Assembly: GCA_029550685.1 (NCBI GenBank)
Contig: JAKPGY010000091.1
Span: 38,495 to 102,494 of the forward strand
DNA from: Bacillota bacterium
GTDB lineage: Bacteria > Bacillota > Syntrophomonadia > Syntrophomonadales > Syntrophomonadaceae
Direction of reading: 5' to 3'
DNA length: 64,000 nt
Below are positions 47,751 through 57,486 of the stretch, one piece after another. The notes under the pieces are model-generated. The model was not told where the DNA came from and made no database searches. It saw only the letters and a list, made by a program, of their open reading frames with translations. Numbering within the stretch: position 1 is the stretch's first letter; each line of letters opens with the position of its first letter. The position numbers were made by a program, and so were the translations under genes.

Positions 47751-49115
47751 CTAGGCCTCTGCCCGGAGGGCATCCAGGGCACTTAAGTGCATCGCGCGCC
47801 GGGCTGGCAGATAACCGGCTATTAAGCCTATCATGGTGGCAAAGGCCAAAGCGCTTACCGCCAGTGGCGGTGTAATTATGGATATTTGCCCGGGAACTCC
47901 TCCCAGCATCCCTCCCATGAACCCGTTTGACAGGTGATTCAGCAGGAAGGATACCGTGTAGCTAAAGGCTACTCCCAAGCCTCCTCCCATAAAGCCAATT
48001 AAACCTGCTTCTAACAAAAACATTTTGCCAATATCCTTAAGGTCAGCTCCCAGGACTTTCATGACCCCGATTTCCCGGGTTCTTTCATAAATGCTCATAA
48101 CCATGGTATTGGTGATACCGATAGCTGCTACTAGCAGACTTACTGCTCCTATGCCTCCCAGGATAGCCTGCAGGGTGCGGGAGTATTCTTTCATGGAATT
48201 CAGCATATTCAGGAGGCTGTGTGATTCAAATCCCAAGTTTCTAATCTGTTCCTGCACGTTTTCCACCAGTTCGATATCAGCAACTTTGACTTTTGCCTGT
48301 TCATAACCGGATTGTTGGAAACTACTGCGCCGGGATATTCTGTCCTGGGATTGGGAGCGCTGGAAGCGGTCATCTGCTTTCATTATTTCCTCTAAAGCTG
48401 CTAGGCTCATGTAAGCTTGATAATCCTTTTCCGTACCGCTTTCCTTGATGATACCCACTCCTTTTACTTCATGGGGCTGTGGTGGTTTGCTGTCATCCTC
48501 AATGTCGGAAGAGCGGCGGCGTTCGCCATAGCTCATATCGGTAGTAATCAACAGGTTATTGGTGAGCAGATCTACCTGGGATTGGCCGGATTGATTCGGT
48601 CCCCATCGTTGGTTGGGCACGCGGGGATTGAAAAAAAAGTCCGGCACATATTTGCCAAATATCAAAGCTTCCTTATCTCCAGGATTCAGCAGGCGGCCGC
48701 TTTCAATTTCAAATTCAAAGGCTTCCAGCAGCTCAGGCTGTATACCCACCACCGGCATATCCGCCACCATGCGTCCCGCTACTACCCGCATGTACGCGGT
48801 TTTCTGGGGCATCACTGCCTCTACACCGGGAATGGCTGCAAACTGCTGGATAGCCTGGTCATCCAGACGCACCTCGTTAAAAGCATAGGAGGTGCTCCCC
48901 TCAATATAAGGGGCAAAAGGGTAAACATCAATAATATTAAGGCTGCCCATTTGACCCAATTGCTCTTCATAAGTCTTATCTATAGCCAGTCCCAATGACA
49001 TCATAACCACTATGGAACTGGTACCGATGATTACTCCTACAATCGTAAGAAAGGTACGGGTTTTGCGCCGCAGCATATTGACCAGACTCATACGTAAAAT
49101 GTCACTTTTATTCAT
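47751..49115 (-). CDS. MacB/FtsX-type ABC transporter permease
   Basis: 454 aa. One N-terminal membrane helix (FLTIVGVIIGTSSIVVMMS), a large extracytoplasmic MacB_PCD region, then three C-terminal helices of the FtsX domain with SIYERTREIGVMKVLGA. Such permeases transmit force rather than move small solutes through the membrane. ATG at 49115 lies nine bases after GAGG; TTG at 49124 abuts it. Last gene of a reverse-strand three-gene operon. Confidence 0.85.
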   Translation of the reverse strand: MNKSDILRMSLVNMLRRKTRTFLTIVGVIIGTSSIVVMMSLGLAIDKTYEEQLGQMGSLNIIDVYPFAPYIEGSTSYAFNEVRLDDQAIQQFAAIPGVEAVMPQKTAYMRVVAGRMVADMPVVGIQPELLEAFEFEIESGRLLNPGDKEALIFGKYVPDFFFNPRVPNQRWGPNQSGQSQVDLLTNNLLITTDMSYGERRRSSDIEDDSKPPQPHEVKGVGIIKESGTEKDYQAYMSLAALEEIMKADDRFQRSQSQDRISRRSSFQQSGYEQAKVKVADIELVENVQEQIRNLGFESHSLLNMLNSMKEYSRTLQAILGGIGAVSLLVAAIGITNTMVMSIYERTREIGVMKVLGADLKDIGKMFLLEAGLIGFMGGGLGVAFSYTVSFLLNHLSNGFMGGMLGGVPGQISIITPPLAVSALAFATMIGLIAGYLPARRAMHLSALDALRAEA

Positions 49116-50808
49116 CCAGTTCAACCTCTTTCATACGGCGGCGGTGACGGCGACGTACTATTATTACGATAACAACTGCAGCCAGTACTACAAAGGCTCC
49201 GGCAGCTATTAACCACTTCTTTAGTGGCTTCTGGTTTGATTCTTCCATGGGCATCTCCGGACCGAAAGAAGGAGGGGCAGGAGCCGCCATGACATTCAGG
49301 GTAAAGCTCTTTTCCAACTGGTAAGGGTTGCCCAATTCATCTTCATAGGTGAGGATAACTTTTCCGGATAATTCTCCCTCCTGCTGGGGTATTATGGTGG
49401 CGTCATAATAATCATCCCGGCCCGCTTCCAGAGTGCCTATAAACAGGGTGCCGTTCTGTATTTCGAAATCACCTTCGGTGGTGATCATTAGATTGCGGAT
49501 AGGGCTGCGGCCAGTGTTGAATAAATCCAGTGTAATGCTGGTAGGGCTGCCCGGGTAGGCTTCCATAGGTACTACTACATCCGAGGTCACCAGCTTTACT
49601 TCTTTCACCACTGGCAGGCTTATAGTTTCCTGTTCTTCTAGTTTGTTGCCGTCCTCATCCTGGTAATTTATATGGGCGGTCAAAGTATAGACTTTATGTT
49701 CAGCTGTGGCTTGGGGATGAAGATGTATAGTGTGTTCCACTATTCCCTCAGGGGCTATTTCGGCAAAATAGAGAGAATTGCTGCTGCCCACCGGTGAAAA
49801 AATATTTCCTTCAGAAGACAGGCTTACTTTAATATTACGTACCGGTGATATTTTACTGGTATTGCGGAAAAGCAAAGTCAAGGGGAAAGTCTGGCCGGCT
49901 TGAACATAATCCCTTCCCAGATAATAATTCTCCAGCAAAACGCGGGGAACCAGCTCACTGGTGTCACCTTTTCCGGATACAGGTACATAAACCTTTTGCT
50001 CCTGAGTGTATTTGTGATTATACTGGTCCTCAAATTCTATAGCCAGATCCAGGGGATAGGTGCCGCTTTCCATTTTTGATCCTGCCTGCAGCCGGAATTC
50101 CACCGGGCGTAATTCACCAGCTTCCATACTGGTAACAAACTGGGTATCGGGGCAGTTATCCAGGTTAATTCCATTAGAAGAAAAGCCACTTAAGCGTAAA
50201 TTTATAGAATTAATGGGAATGTCGCTGTCATTTTTTAGGTTTAGTTTGACCACCTGACTGGAACCAGCTTTTAATTTGTCGTTTTCGGTTTGAATCCCCA
50301 GTAGTTTCAGCTGGGGCTGGCGCAAATTGTTGTTAATCTTTATGTATACAGTAGTAGACGCACTGCCGCCCCCTCCGGAGGCGCTTTGATAAGTAACACT
50401 TATTGGTAAAGGATAAAGCCCCGCAGCAGTGTTGGCCGGAATGGTAATGGGAATGCTATAGACAATATCACCGGTAAAACTCGAAATGTACCGGGTAAGG
50501 GACATTTTATCTGCTTGGAAAGGAAGAGTCTTGGGATCACCAACATTTATCGATATAACCGTGTTTAGAGCTCGTCCGCCCACATTTTTTATCGGGATAT
50601 TTAGTACCTGATCGGTTCCTGCTTCAAATTCAGGCAGCCATCTATCGGCTGCGATTACTATTACTGGTTCTGGTTCGGTGTATTCAGGAACCCAAATATT
50701 AACAGGTAAATCGTCAGGAGTTGATTCACCTGCTGCCAGCAGCAAAACAGGGGATGACCAGCAGATTAAACAAATCAAGATGAATGCCATAATGACCTTT
50801 TTTTTCAT
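49108..50808 (-). CDS. Membrane-anchored CARDB/NEW3-like surface protein
   Basis: 566 aa. Signal peptide (VIMAFILICLICWSSPVLLL), several Ig-like beta-sandwich repeats of CARDB/NEW3 type (for example DQVLNIPIKNVGGRALNT, QTFPLTLLFRNTSKISPVRN, TSITLDLFNTGRSPIRN), and a C-terminal membrane helix (WLIAAGAFVVLAAVVIVIIV) with a basic tail. It sits between ATPase and permease genes and could be the periplasmic-like partner of the transporter on the cell surface. Overlaps the permease gene by eight bases. Substrate unknown. Confidence 0.75.
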   Translation of the reverse strand: MKKKVIMAFILICLICWSSPVLLLAAGESTPDDLPVNIWVPEYTEPEPVIVIAADRWLPEFEAGTDQVLNIPIKNVGGRALNTVISINVGDPKTLPFQADKMSLTRYISSFTGDIVYSIPITIPANTAAGLYPLPISVTYQSASGGGGSASTTVYIKINNNLRQPQLKLLGIQTENDKLKAGSSQVVKLNLKNDSDIPINSINLRLSGFSSNGINLDNCPDTQFVTSMEAGELRPVEFRLQAGSKMESGTYPLDLAIEFEDQYNHKYTQEQKVYVPVSGKGDTSELVPRVLLENYYLGRDYVQAGQTFPLTLLFRNTSKISPVRNIKVSLSSEGNIFSPVGSSNSLYFAEIAPEGIVEHTIHLHPQATAEHKVYTLTAHINYQDEDGNKLEEQETISLPVVKEVKLVTSDVVVPMEAYPGSPTSITLDLFNTGRSPIRNLMITTEGDFEIQNGTLFIGTLEAGRDDYYDATIIPQQEGELSGKVILTYEDELGNPYQLEKSFTLNVMAAPAPPSFGPEMPMEESNQKPLKKWLIAAGAFVVLAAVVIVIIVRRRHRRRMKEVELDE

Positions 50809-50823
50809 TTCTTCACTCCTTCA

Positions 50824-51510
50824 TTAATTACTTTCGATACTCTGGATACGACCGTCCAGAATGTGGATAATCTTGCTGGCATAGGAAGCCACATCATGAT
50901 CATGGGTAACTATAAGCAGGGTTTGACGGTGTTGAACAGCCAAACTCGTAATTAGATCCATTATCTCGCGGGTAGTGGCTGAATCCAGATTGCCGGTGGG
51001 TTCATCGGCAAAGATTAGCGGGGGCTTTCCCACAAAAGCACGAGCAATACCTACTCGCTGCTGTTGACCGCCGCTCATTTGTGTAGGCCGGTGTCGCAGA
51101 TGCCTGCTCAACCCTACTGCTGTTAATATTCGCCTGGCTTCCCGTTGACGGGTGCGGGAATCTACTCCCCGAAAAGCCAGGGGAAGGGTAACATTTTCCA
51201 GGGCCGTTAAAGCCGGCAGCAGGTGATAGGCCTGAAAGATAAATCCCAAATAGCGCTGGCGAAAATGAGCCAACTGCCGTTCATCCATTTTATGAATTGG
51301 CTTGCCTAATAAATAAATTTCTCCCCGGGTAGGCTTTTCCAGCCCTGCTAGTAAATTAAGCAAGGTTGACTTTCCCGAACCGGAGGTTCCCAGTATACAG
51401 CAGATTTCCCCTGGATTAATGGCAAGAGATACATTATCCAGGGCTACTACTTTCTCCTCACCTACCCGGTAAACTTTGCGCAAATCTTTGATTTGAACAG
51501 CATAATCCAA
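50824..51510 (-). CDS. LolD/MacB-type ABC ATPase
   Basis: 228 aa. Walker [10 protein letters not shown], signature [14 protein letters not shown], Walker [13 protein letters not shown], all intact. Best matched to the LolD/MacB/FtsE group, consistent with its permease. TTG start; ribosome site is weak. First gene of the reverse operon. Confidence 0.92.
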   Translation of the reverse strand: MDYAVQIKDLRKVYRVGEEKVVALDNVSLAINPGEICCILGTSGSGKSTLLNLLAGLEKPTRGEIYLLGKPIHKMDERQLAHFRQRYLGFIFQAYHLLPALTALENVTLPLAFRGVDSRTRQREARRILTAVGLSRHLRHRPTQMSGGQQQRVGIARAFVGKPPLIFADEPTGNLDSATTREIMDLITSLAVQHRQTLLIVTHDHDVASYASKIIHILDGRIQSIESN

Positions 51511-51637
51511 GAAATATCGCCACTTTCTACATCTCAGGTCCCAACGAGTTTAAGAACCAATCGTTTCCATTTTCACTAATTACGCAAGCACGGGTGAAAT
51601 CCTTTCCTTAAATTTAAAAATATTAGCAGGTAAATAA

Positions 51638-51672
51638 AAAACCCGGCTGCCAGTTGGACAGGCGGGTTTTGT
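51638..51672 (-). terminator. Terminator of the 132-aa gene
   Basis: On the minus strand ACCCG-CCTGTCC-AACT-GGCAGC-CGGGT followed by TTTTT. Confidence 0.8.
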
Positions 51673-51696
51673 TTTAGTTAAGCAGTCAACAAGTGA

Positions 51697-52095
51697 TCAG
51701 GTCATGTTAAAGATGCCCAGAGTCGAGGCTTCTTTATACTCTTTTATAAATACATCATACAAGCTTATATTCAAAGTGTTGCATAGAGCCGCTGAATAAA
51801 ACAGCAGTTTTCCCAGCTCACTGATAACGATGTCCTCGCAATTGGGACACAACTCACCACGAAGATGGTTATCCAGGTATTGACGGAGCTCATTAATGGA
51901 TTCAACGTGCTCGGGAATTTGTACCTTATGAGCTTCTACCGACAGGCAGCCGCAATTAGTAATTCCCTTGGTGACAGCCCGGTTTACCCGGCTGGTGGCT
52001 TCGGAAAGCTTGGAAAGAATATCCAGAATACTGCTGTGGCGTATTAAAAGATCCCCAACCACATTCTGAAATTCATCACATATCAAGTCCTTCAT
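51697..52095 (-). CDS. Conserved hypothetical protein with Cys motifs
   Basis: 132 aa, mostly helical, not recognised as a named family. Holds NCGCLS near residue 48 and LCPNCED near residue 83; the four cysteines could bind a metal. The C-terminal part, ELGKLLFYSAALCNTLNISLYDV, resembles the helix pair of MazG-like NTP pyrophosphatases, but the acidic metal residues are not complete. Monocistronic, between the ABC operon and yacL. Confidence 0.6.
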   Translation of the reverse strand: MKDLICDEFQNVVGDLLIRHSSILDILSKLSEATSRVNRAVTKGITNCGCLSVEAHKVQIPEHVESINELRQYLDNHLRGELCPNCEDIVISELGKLLFYSAALCNTLNISLYDVFIKEYKEASTLGIFNMT

Positions 52096-52267
52096 TTAAA
52101 GACTTGCCCCCTCTTCTGGTGGTCTAACTAATTATAGCCCTGCCCGCACGGGACTGTCAATTCGTGGAGAAGTTAACAAAACTAGACCGGCTTATCCATA
52201 GGAAATTTTGCCTTCCCAAGTATAATTATACAGCCCTAATAGAAAAATAAAGGTGGAGGTGTATAAA

Positions 52268-53386
52268 TTGTATGGTCACCTGAAAGTGTCAAAAATAATT
52301 ATTGTACTTGCTATTATCTGTGCAGCCTGGATAACTTATGTATCCCACCTGTTTCTTCCCGCTCAGAAGCCACAACTGATTATGATCGCTCTGGCCTCGC
52401 TGGTGATATCTTATACAGCTTTTGGTTGGGTAAAAAATCTTATTAATCGTTCTCTAGCTGCATTTAACCGCTACCTGGATTCAGTTTCCATGGAGGTATT
52501 GATCGGCAGTATTTCCGGTTTGCTGGTGGGAATTCTTACGGGAGCTCTAAGCAGTTATCCCTTGTCAATGCTCAAGGGAATCGGGGTTTACTTTACCCTT
52601 TTGGTTTTTATTATCTGTGTTTACCTGGGATTAAAAATAGGTACCCGGCGGGGTATGGAAATATTACGCCTCATACCCAGTGTTTCCAAACGCTTCGATG
52701 TAAGAGCTCCGATCACCCGGTTAGCTCCCAAAGTAGTTGATACCAGTGCCATTATCGATGGGCGCATATATGATGTATGCTTAAGCCACTTTCTGGAAGG
52801 CTGTTTGATTGTTCCCACCTTTGTTATTGAGGAACTGCAGCATATAGCTGATTCATCTGACAATATCCGTCGCAATAAAGGAAGACGGGGTTTGGAACTG
52901 CTGTCCAAAATGCAGAAACACTCTGGTATAAAAATTGATATAATGGATGTGACAGATGCGGCCATCCTGGAAGAAAGGGAAGTGGACGCCAAATTGATTC
53001 GACTCTGCAAGCAATTAAATGCCAGCATTATTACTAATGACTATAATCTGAACAAAGTTGCTGAACTGCAGGGAATAACCGTATTAAATATTAACGAATT
53101 AACCAATGCAGTAAAAATGATTGTCTATCCAGGGGAGACCATGCACGTAACCGTTATCAAAGAAGGTAAGGAGAACGGGCAGGGGGTAGGCTACCTGGAG
53201 GACGGAACTATGGTAGTAGTTGAAGATGCGCAGCAGCAGATCGGCCAGGATTTAGAAGTCATGGTAACCAGTGTTTTTCAGACCGCCGCGGGGAGAATGA
53301 TTTTTACCCGCAAAGTCAAAGAAGAAGCTCATTTCAATCACGAACAAAACTTGCAGGGCGTACCAGAGGTGAATATGTATGGATGA
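52268..53386 (+). CDS. yacL: PIN/TRAM-domain membrane protein YacL
   Basis: 372 aa. Four N-terminal membrane helices, then a PIN nuclease domain (VVDTSAIIDGRIYDV, acid residues for metal) and a C-terminal TRAM RNA-binding domain (VTVIKEGKENGQGVGYLEDG). Role in RNA turnover is inferred. TTG at 52268 lies six bases after GGAGGTG. Overlaps ispD by eight bases. Confidence 0.9.
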   Translation: MYGHLKVSKIIIVLAIICAAWITYVSHLFLPAQKPQLIMIALASLVISYTAFGWVKNLINRSLAAFNRYLDSVSMEVLIGSISGLLVGILTGALSSYPLSMLKGIGVYFTLLVFIICVYLGLKIGTRRGMEILRLIPSVSKRFDVRAPITRLAPKVVDTSAIIDGRIYDVCLSHFLEGCLIVPTFVIEELQHIADSSDNIRRNKGRRGLELLSKMQKHSGIKIDIMDVTDAAILEEREVDAKLIRLCKQLNASIITNDYNLNKVAELQGITVLNINELTNAVKMIVYPGETMHVTVIKEGKENGQGVGYLEDGTMVVVEDAQQQIGQDLEVMVTSVFQTAAGRMIFTRKVKEEAHFNHEQNLQGVPEVNMYG

Positions 53387-54089
53387 CAACCTTCGGGTTG
53401 TTATCGCGGCTGCTGGCGCCGGCAGCCGCATGGGTAGCCGGATTAACAAACAATACCTGTTGCTTAACCAGCGACCGGTTTTAGCCTATTCTTTGGATAT
53501 ATTTGAGCAGTTTGATGCTGTAGATGAAATTGTCATTGTGGCCAGATCATCGGAGATTGGCTACTGTGAACAGGAAATAGTCAATAAATATAATTATCGC
53601 AAAGTGTCCCGGGTGGTAGCCGGAGGCCCAGAGCGTCAGGATTCAGTTTGGGCTGGTTTGAGCCATCTGAGTGACCAAACCGCTTATGTGGCTGTGCATG
53701 ATGGTGCGCGGCCGCTTTTGTCGCTGGACCTTTTGCAGGCTTTATACCAAGAGGCCCGGCGTTGGGGTGCGGCTATACCCGGAGTAATCGCCCGGGATAC
53801 CTTAAAAATGATAGACCGGGACAGTTTTGTGGGGCAAACCCTGGACCGTAATATAGTCGTGGCAGTACAGACCCCCCAGATTTTTCAATTTCATGAACTT
53901 AAGAGGGCTTATCAGGAAGCTTTTTATGATAACTTCCGGGCCACTGATGATGCCTCACTATTTGAGAGATACATAGGCCGGGTCAAAGTGGTAGCAGGCC
54001 AGTACGATAATTTGAAAATTACCACCCCTGAGGATATAATCATTGCCGAAAGCCTGTTAAAAGCTCGCCGGCATAGCAAAGGAGACTAG
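53379..54089 (+). CDS. ispD: 2-C-methyl-D-erythritol 4-phosphate cytidylyltransferase
   Basis: 236 aa; third step of the non-mevalonate isoprenoid pathway. CTP-binding start [13 protein letters not shown], plus [10 protein letters not shown] and ATDDASLFE. Coupled to yacL and ispF. Confidence 0.95.
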   Translation: MDDNLRVVIAAAGAGSRMGSRINKQYLLLNQRPVLAYSLDIFEQFDAVDEIVIVARSSEIGYCEQEIVNKYNYRKVSRVVAGGPERQDSVWAGLSHLSDQTAYVAVHDGARPLLSLDLLQALYQEARRWGAAIPGVIARDTLKMIDRDSFVGQTLDRNIVVAVQTPQIFQFHELKRAYQEAFYDNFRATDDASLFERYIGRVKVVAGQYDNLKITTPEDIIIAESLLKARRHSKGD

Positions 54090-54093
54090 GAAT

Positions 54094-54573
54094 ATGCGCA
54101 TTGGCATCGGGTATGATGTGCACCCCTTGGAAGCAGGCCGGAAATTAGTATTAGGCGGAGTGGAGATACCCCACTCAGTTGGGCTGCTGGGACATTCGGA
54201 TGCAGATGTTCTGGCTCATGCTGTCGGAGATGCTTTGCTGGGTGCGGCGGCCTTGGGAGATCTGGGCTACCATTTTCCCGATACTGATGAAAGCTACAAA
54301 GATGCCGATAGCCTGGAGCTGCTGGCTGAGATCGGCCAACTTCTGCAGCAGGCTGGTTACCAGGTTGTAAATATAGACAGCACCATAGCTGCTCAAGCCC
54401 CTCGCTTAGCTCCCTATATAGATAAGATGCGGGCCAATATTGCCGCCGCTTTACATCTGCAGGTAGGACAGGTAAGCGTTAAAGCAACCACCACAGAAAG
54501 GCTGGGATTTGTCGGACGTCAGGAAGGCATCTCAGCTCAAGCTGTAGTATTAATAGAACAAATTTCTGGTTAG
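54094..54573 (+). CDS. ispF: 2-C-methyl-D-erythritol 2,4-cyclodiphosphate synthase
   Basis: 159 aa; fifth step of the same pathway. Zn residues in GIGYDVHPL and the second His in [26 protein letters not shown] closes the active site. Directly after ispD. Confidence 0.96.
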   Translation: MRIGIGYDVHPLEAGRKLVLGGVEIPHSVGLLGHSDADVLAHAVGDALLGAAALGDLGYHFPDTDESYKDADSLELLAEIGQLLQQAGYQVVNIDSTIAAQAPRLAPYIDKMRANIAAALHLQVGQVSVKATTTERLGFVGRQEGISAQAVVLIEQISG

Positions 54574-54618
54574 AAATCATCTGGCATATATTCCACTTCA
54601 TAAAACGGGAGGTTAATT

Positions 54619-56067
54619 ATGAACAAGGTACGAGTCAGGTTTGCGCCTAGTCCTACTGGACCTTTGCATATCGGCGGAGCCCGTTCGGCTTTATTTAATT
54701 ATCTTTTTGCGGTTCACCAGGGCGGTGAACTGGTACTGCGTATCGAAGACACTGATTTAGACCGTTCCAAGCGCGAATACGAAGAGGAAATACTCACCTC
54801 CTTACGCTGGTTGGGATTAAGCTGGCAGGAAGGAGTTGACCAGGGAGGCCCCCATGCTCCTTATCGCCAGACCGAGCGTTTATCAATATATCAAGAATAT
54901 GCCCAGGAATTACTGGACCGGGATCTGGCCTATCCCTGCTTTTGTACTGAAGAAGGGCTGGAAGCTGAGCGGCAAGCTGCCGTAGCCAAGGGGGAAATGC
55001 CGCGTTATTCAGGTAAGTGTCGTTCTCTGACCGAAGCAGAAAGACAGGCCCTCATGGACAGTGGCCGTACTCCGGCGATTCGCTTCAAAGTACCGGAAAA
55101 CCAGGTATATGTAGTACATGATTTAGTGCGGGGACAGGTAGTTTTTGAAAGCGAAAACACCGGGGACTTTATAATAATGAAATCGGATGGTATTCCTACT
55201 TATAACTTCGCTGTGGTCATAGATGATGCTCTGATGGGAATTACTCATGTGATAAGAGCTGAGGAACATTTGCCCAATACTCCCCGCCAACTTATGCTTT
55301 ATGAAGCTCTGCGGTTTAAGCGCCCGGAGTTTGCTCATATATCTCTCATTCTGGGGGAGGACCGGCAAAAAATGAGCAAACGCCATGGAGCTACTTCCCT
55401 GATACAGTACCGGGAGATGGGTTACCTCCCCGAAGCCCTGTTTAACTTTTTGGCCCTATTAGGATGGTCCCCCGAGGGTGAGGAGGAAATTCTGGACCGG
55501 CAGCAAATAGCGGACAGCTTTACCCTGGATCGGGTTTCGCGCAGCCCGGCAGTTTTTGATTTGGACAAACTGAACTGGATGAACCAGCAGTATGTGAAGA
55601 AACTGAGCCTCCAGGAGTTAAGCGATAGATTACAGCCTTTTATCGCTGCCACTTCATATGCTGACCGGGTGGCCAGACTATCAGCTCCCCAAAGGGAATG
55701 GCTGATGGAAGCAGTGCGCGAGCGGATGGTGTGCCTGAAGGATATCGAAAACCTGCTGCCGGTGTTCTTTGATCCGCCTGCCAAGGATGAAGAGGCCCAG
55801 GCAGTTCTAAGCCAACCGGGAGTAAGACAGGTACTGGAGACAATTCAGGCTAAGCTGCCCCTTGATGAAGATCCTGAGGAATACCGGCAGTGTATAAGGG
55901 CCACGGTCAAGGAGTTGAAGCTGAAAGCAAAAGACGTTTTCATGCCGGTGCGCTGTGCTTTAACCGGGCAGGTACACGGACCTGATCTGCATTTGATTAT
56001 GGCAGTGTGGGGCCGCCAGGAAACCGCGCGGCGCCTGCAGAATGCCTTGGCTGGCTTAAAAGAATAA
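54619..56067 (+). CDS. gltX: Glutamyl-tRNA synthetase
   Basis: 482 aa class I enzyme. HIGH motif [15 protein letters not shown] motif [11 protein letters not shown] single gltX with this sequence may be discriminating or may also charge tRNA-Gln; not decided here. AACGGGAGG before ATG. Confidence 0.95.
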   Translation: MNKVRVRFAPSPTGPLHIGGARSALFNYLFAVHQGGELVLRIEDTDLDRSKREYEEEILTSLRWLGLSWQEGVDQGGPHAPYRQTERLSIYQEYAQELLDRDLAYPCFCTEEGLEAERQAAVAKGEMPRYSGKCRSLTEAERQALMDSGRTPAIRFKVPENQVYVVHDLVRGQVVFESENTGDFIIMKSDGIPTYNFAVVIDDALMGITHVIRAEEHLPNTPRQLMLYEALRFKRPEFAHISLILGEDRQKMSKRHGATSLIQYREMGYLPEALFNFLALLGWSPEGEEEILDRQQIADSFTLDRVSRSPAVFDLDKLNWMNQQYVKKLSLQELSDRLQPFIAATSYADRVARLSAPQREWLMEAVRERMVCLKDIENLLPVFFDPPAKDEEAQAVLSQPGVRQVLETIQAKLPLDEDPEEYRQCIRATVKELKLKAKDVFMPVRCALTGQVHGPDLHLIMAVWGRQETARRLQNALAGLKE

Positions 56068-56137
56068 AGGCCTTATGAGGTTGTGAGATGGATAAGCTAT
56101 AGTTAATATAAACCGGTTTTTACCTTGAGGATTTAGG

Positions 56138-56166
56138 TTGACATCCCTTCATGAGGCGCATATAAT
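56138..56166 (+). promoter_or_regulatory. Perfect sigma-A promoter of the T-box leader
   Basis: TTGACA, 17 bases, TATAAT: full consensus. Transcript would begin near 56173, at the top of the T-box leader. Confidence 0.92.
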
Positions 56167-56189
56167 GCAACTAATCACATAAATTAACA

Positions 56190-56436
56190 TGCCATGAATG
56201 GGAGAAGTAAGCGGCCATCGCTGCCAGAGAGGAGAGGGCCACCGGCTGCGAGCCCTTTCTCAGAAAGAAGCTGCTGAAATGCACCCAGGAGCAGGTATGC
56301 CGAAATTCAAGTAGGCCTATCCGGTGAGAAACCGTTATCATTTACGAGGGGAGCTGTTATAATTGCAGCTCAATTAGAGTGGAACCACGGAAGTTAAGCC
56401 TTTCGTCTCTTTGCAGGCGGAAGGCTTTTTTGCAGC
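56190..56436 (+). promoter_or_regulatory. T-box riboswitch sensing tRNA-Cys
   Basis: Typical T-box layout: stem I with AGTAAG/GAGAGG features, a specifier loop GAAATGCAC with codon UGC (56280-56282) for Cys, the conserved AGAGTGGAACCACGG box (56376-56390), and a terminator. Uncharged tRNA-Cys should bind and stabilise the antiterminator, allowing cysE-cysS transcription. This is the same logic as in Bacillus, although there the leader often precedes the same genes. Confidence 0.92.
56396..56431 (+). terminator. T-box terminator hairpin
   Basis: AAGCCTTTCGTC ... GGCGGAAGGCTT stem with six T's, competing with the T-box antiterminator. Confidence 0.85.
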
Positions 56437-56506
56437 TAAGAAGTATTGCTGTGAAAAATCCTCTTAGCCCGTTGTGGGCATCGCCCCCTACGTGATCGCA
56501 GGGTGA

Positions 56507-56707
56507 CAGTAGGTTTGCCATGAGCACCTTGGTGAAGGAGTCCGGTATAGTCGGTGAAGATGTGCGGACGAAGGGGGGCGAGGGATAGGATGTCCCGAGA
56601 GGGCTACAAAACAGGGACGTTTTGTTTTGCCCGGTACCCCCTGAGTCGCACATCGAATCGTTACTATATCGTGACGACGGAACAGGTGCGCAGGGTAAAC
56701 CTACTGG
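56507..56707 (+). repeat. Repeat family B, copy 2 (MITE-like)
   Basis: About 201 bases with AGTAGGTTTGCC and GGTAAACCTACT ends as inverted repeats. Aligns over its length with the reverse complement of 20192-20392. It lies in the leader between the T-box terminator and cysE, so full-length cysE mRNA carries it. The stretch 56432-56763 otherwise has no gene. Confidence 0.8.
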
Positions 56708-56763
56708 ATACTATATATTTTACATTGGTAGAAAAGGAGTCAATATTTAAGGAGGTTGACCCC

Positions 56764-57486
56764 ATGTTTAAGACTTTAAGGGAAGAAATTCAAGTAGTAT
56801 TTGAGAGAGATCCAGCCGCACGCAGTGTGTGGGAAATAATATTTTGCTATCCAGGTTTTCATGCCATCATTAACCACCGTATTGCCCACTGGTTCTACCG
56901 GCATCGTATGTTTTTCCTAGCCCGGATGATTTCTCATTTGAGCAGGTTTTTCACCGGCATAGAAATTCATCCTGGAGCCAAAATAGGCAGGAATTTCTTC
57001 ATTGATCACGGAATGGGTGTAGTGATCGGCGAGACGGCTGAAATCGGTGACAATGTTACTATCTACCAGGGAGTTACTCTGGGGGGAACCGGCAAAGAAA
57101 AAGGCAAGCGCCATCCCACGGTGGGCAATAACGTGGTAATCAGCACCGGGGCCAAAGTGCTGGGTTCCATCACTATTGGAGATAATGTGAAGATAGGCGG
57201 AGGCTCGGTGGTGCTCAAAAGTGTTCCCGATAACTGCACCGTAGTGGGGGTTCCCGGCCGTATTGTAGTTCGCGACGGGGCCAAAGTAACGGACGGCAAG
57301 ATAGAGGTGGATTTGGAGCACCACCTGCTGCCTGACCCGATTGCCGATACCCTGGCAGCCATGCAGAACCGGATAAACGAGTTGGAGCGCCGGTTAGACG
57401 AATATATCAGAAAGGAGCTTGAAGATGCGCCTTTACAATACAGCCAGCGGGCAAAAAGAAGAGCTAATAACATTGAAACCGCATGA
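56764..57486 (+). CDS. cysE: Serine O-acetyltransferase
   Basis: First step of cysteine synthesis. 240 aa; the left-handed beta-helix hexapeptide repeats ([20 protein letters not shown] and onwards) and the catalytic His/Asp region [11 protein letters not shown] at 56764 has AAGGAGG in front; a long upstream in-frame extension runs through repeat B and is rejected. Overlaps cysS by about 60 bases. Confidence 0.95.
   Translation: MFKTLREEIQVVFERDPAARSVWEIIFCYPGFHAIINHRIAHWFYRHRMFFLARMISHLSRFFTGIEIHPGAKIGRNFFIDHGMGVVIGETAEIGDNVTIYQGVTLGGTGKEKGKRHPTVGNNVVISTGAKVLGSITIGDNVKIGGGSVVLKSVPDNCTVVGVPGRIVVRDGAKVTDGKIEVDLEHHLLPDPIADTLAAMQNRINELERRLDEYIRKELEDAPLQYSQRAKRRANNIETA

Noticed and set aside
56554..56763. 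70-residue N-terminal extension of CysE
   Set aside because: The extension passes through repeat B and is absent from the family; AAGGAGG and the ATG at 56764 define the start.
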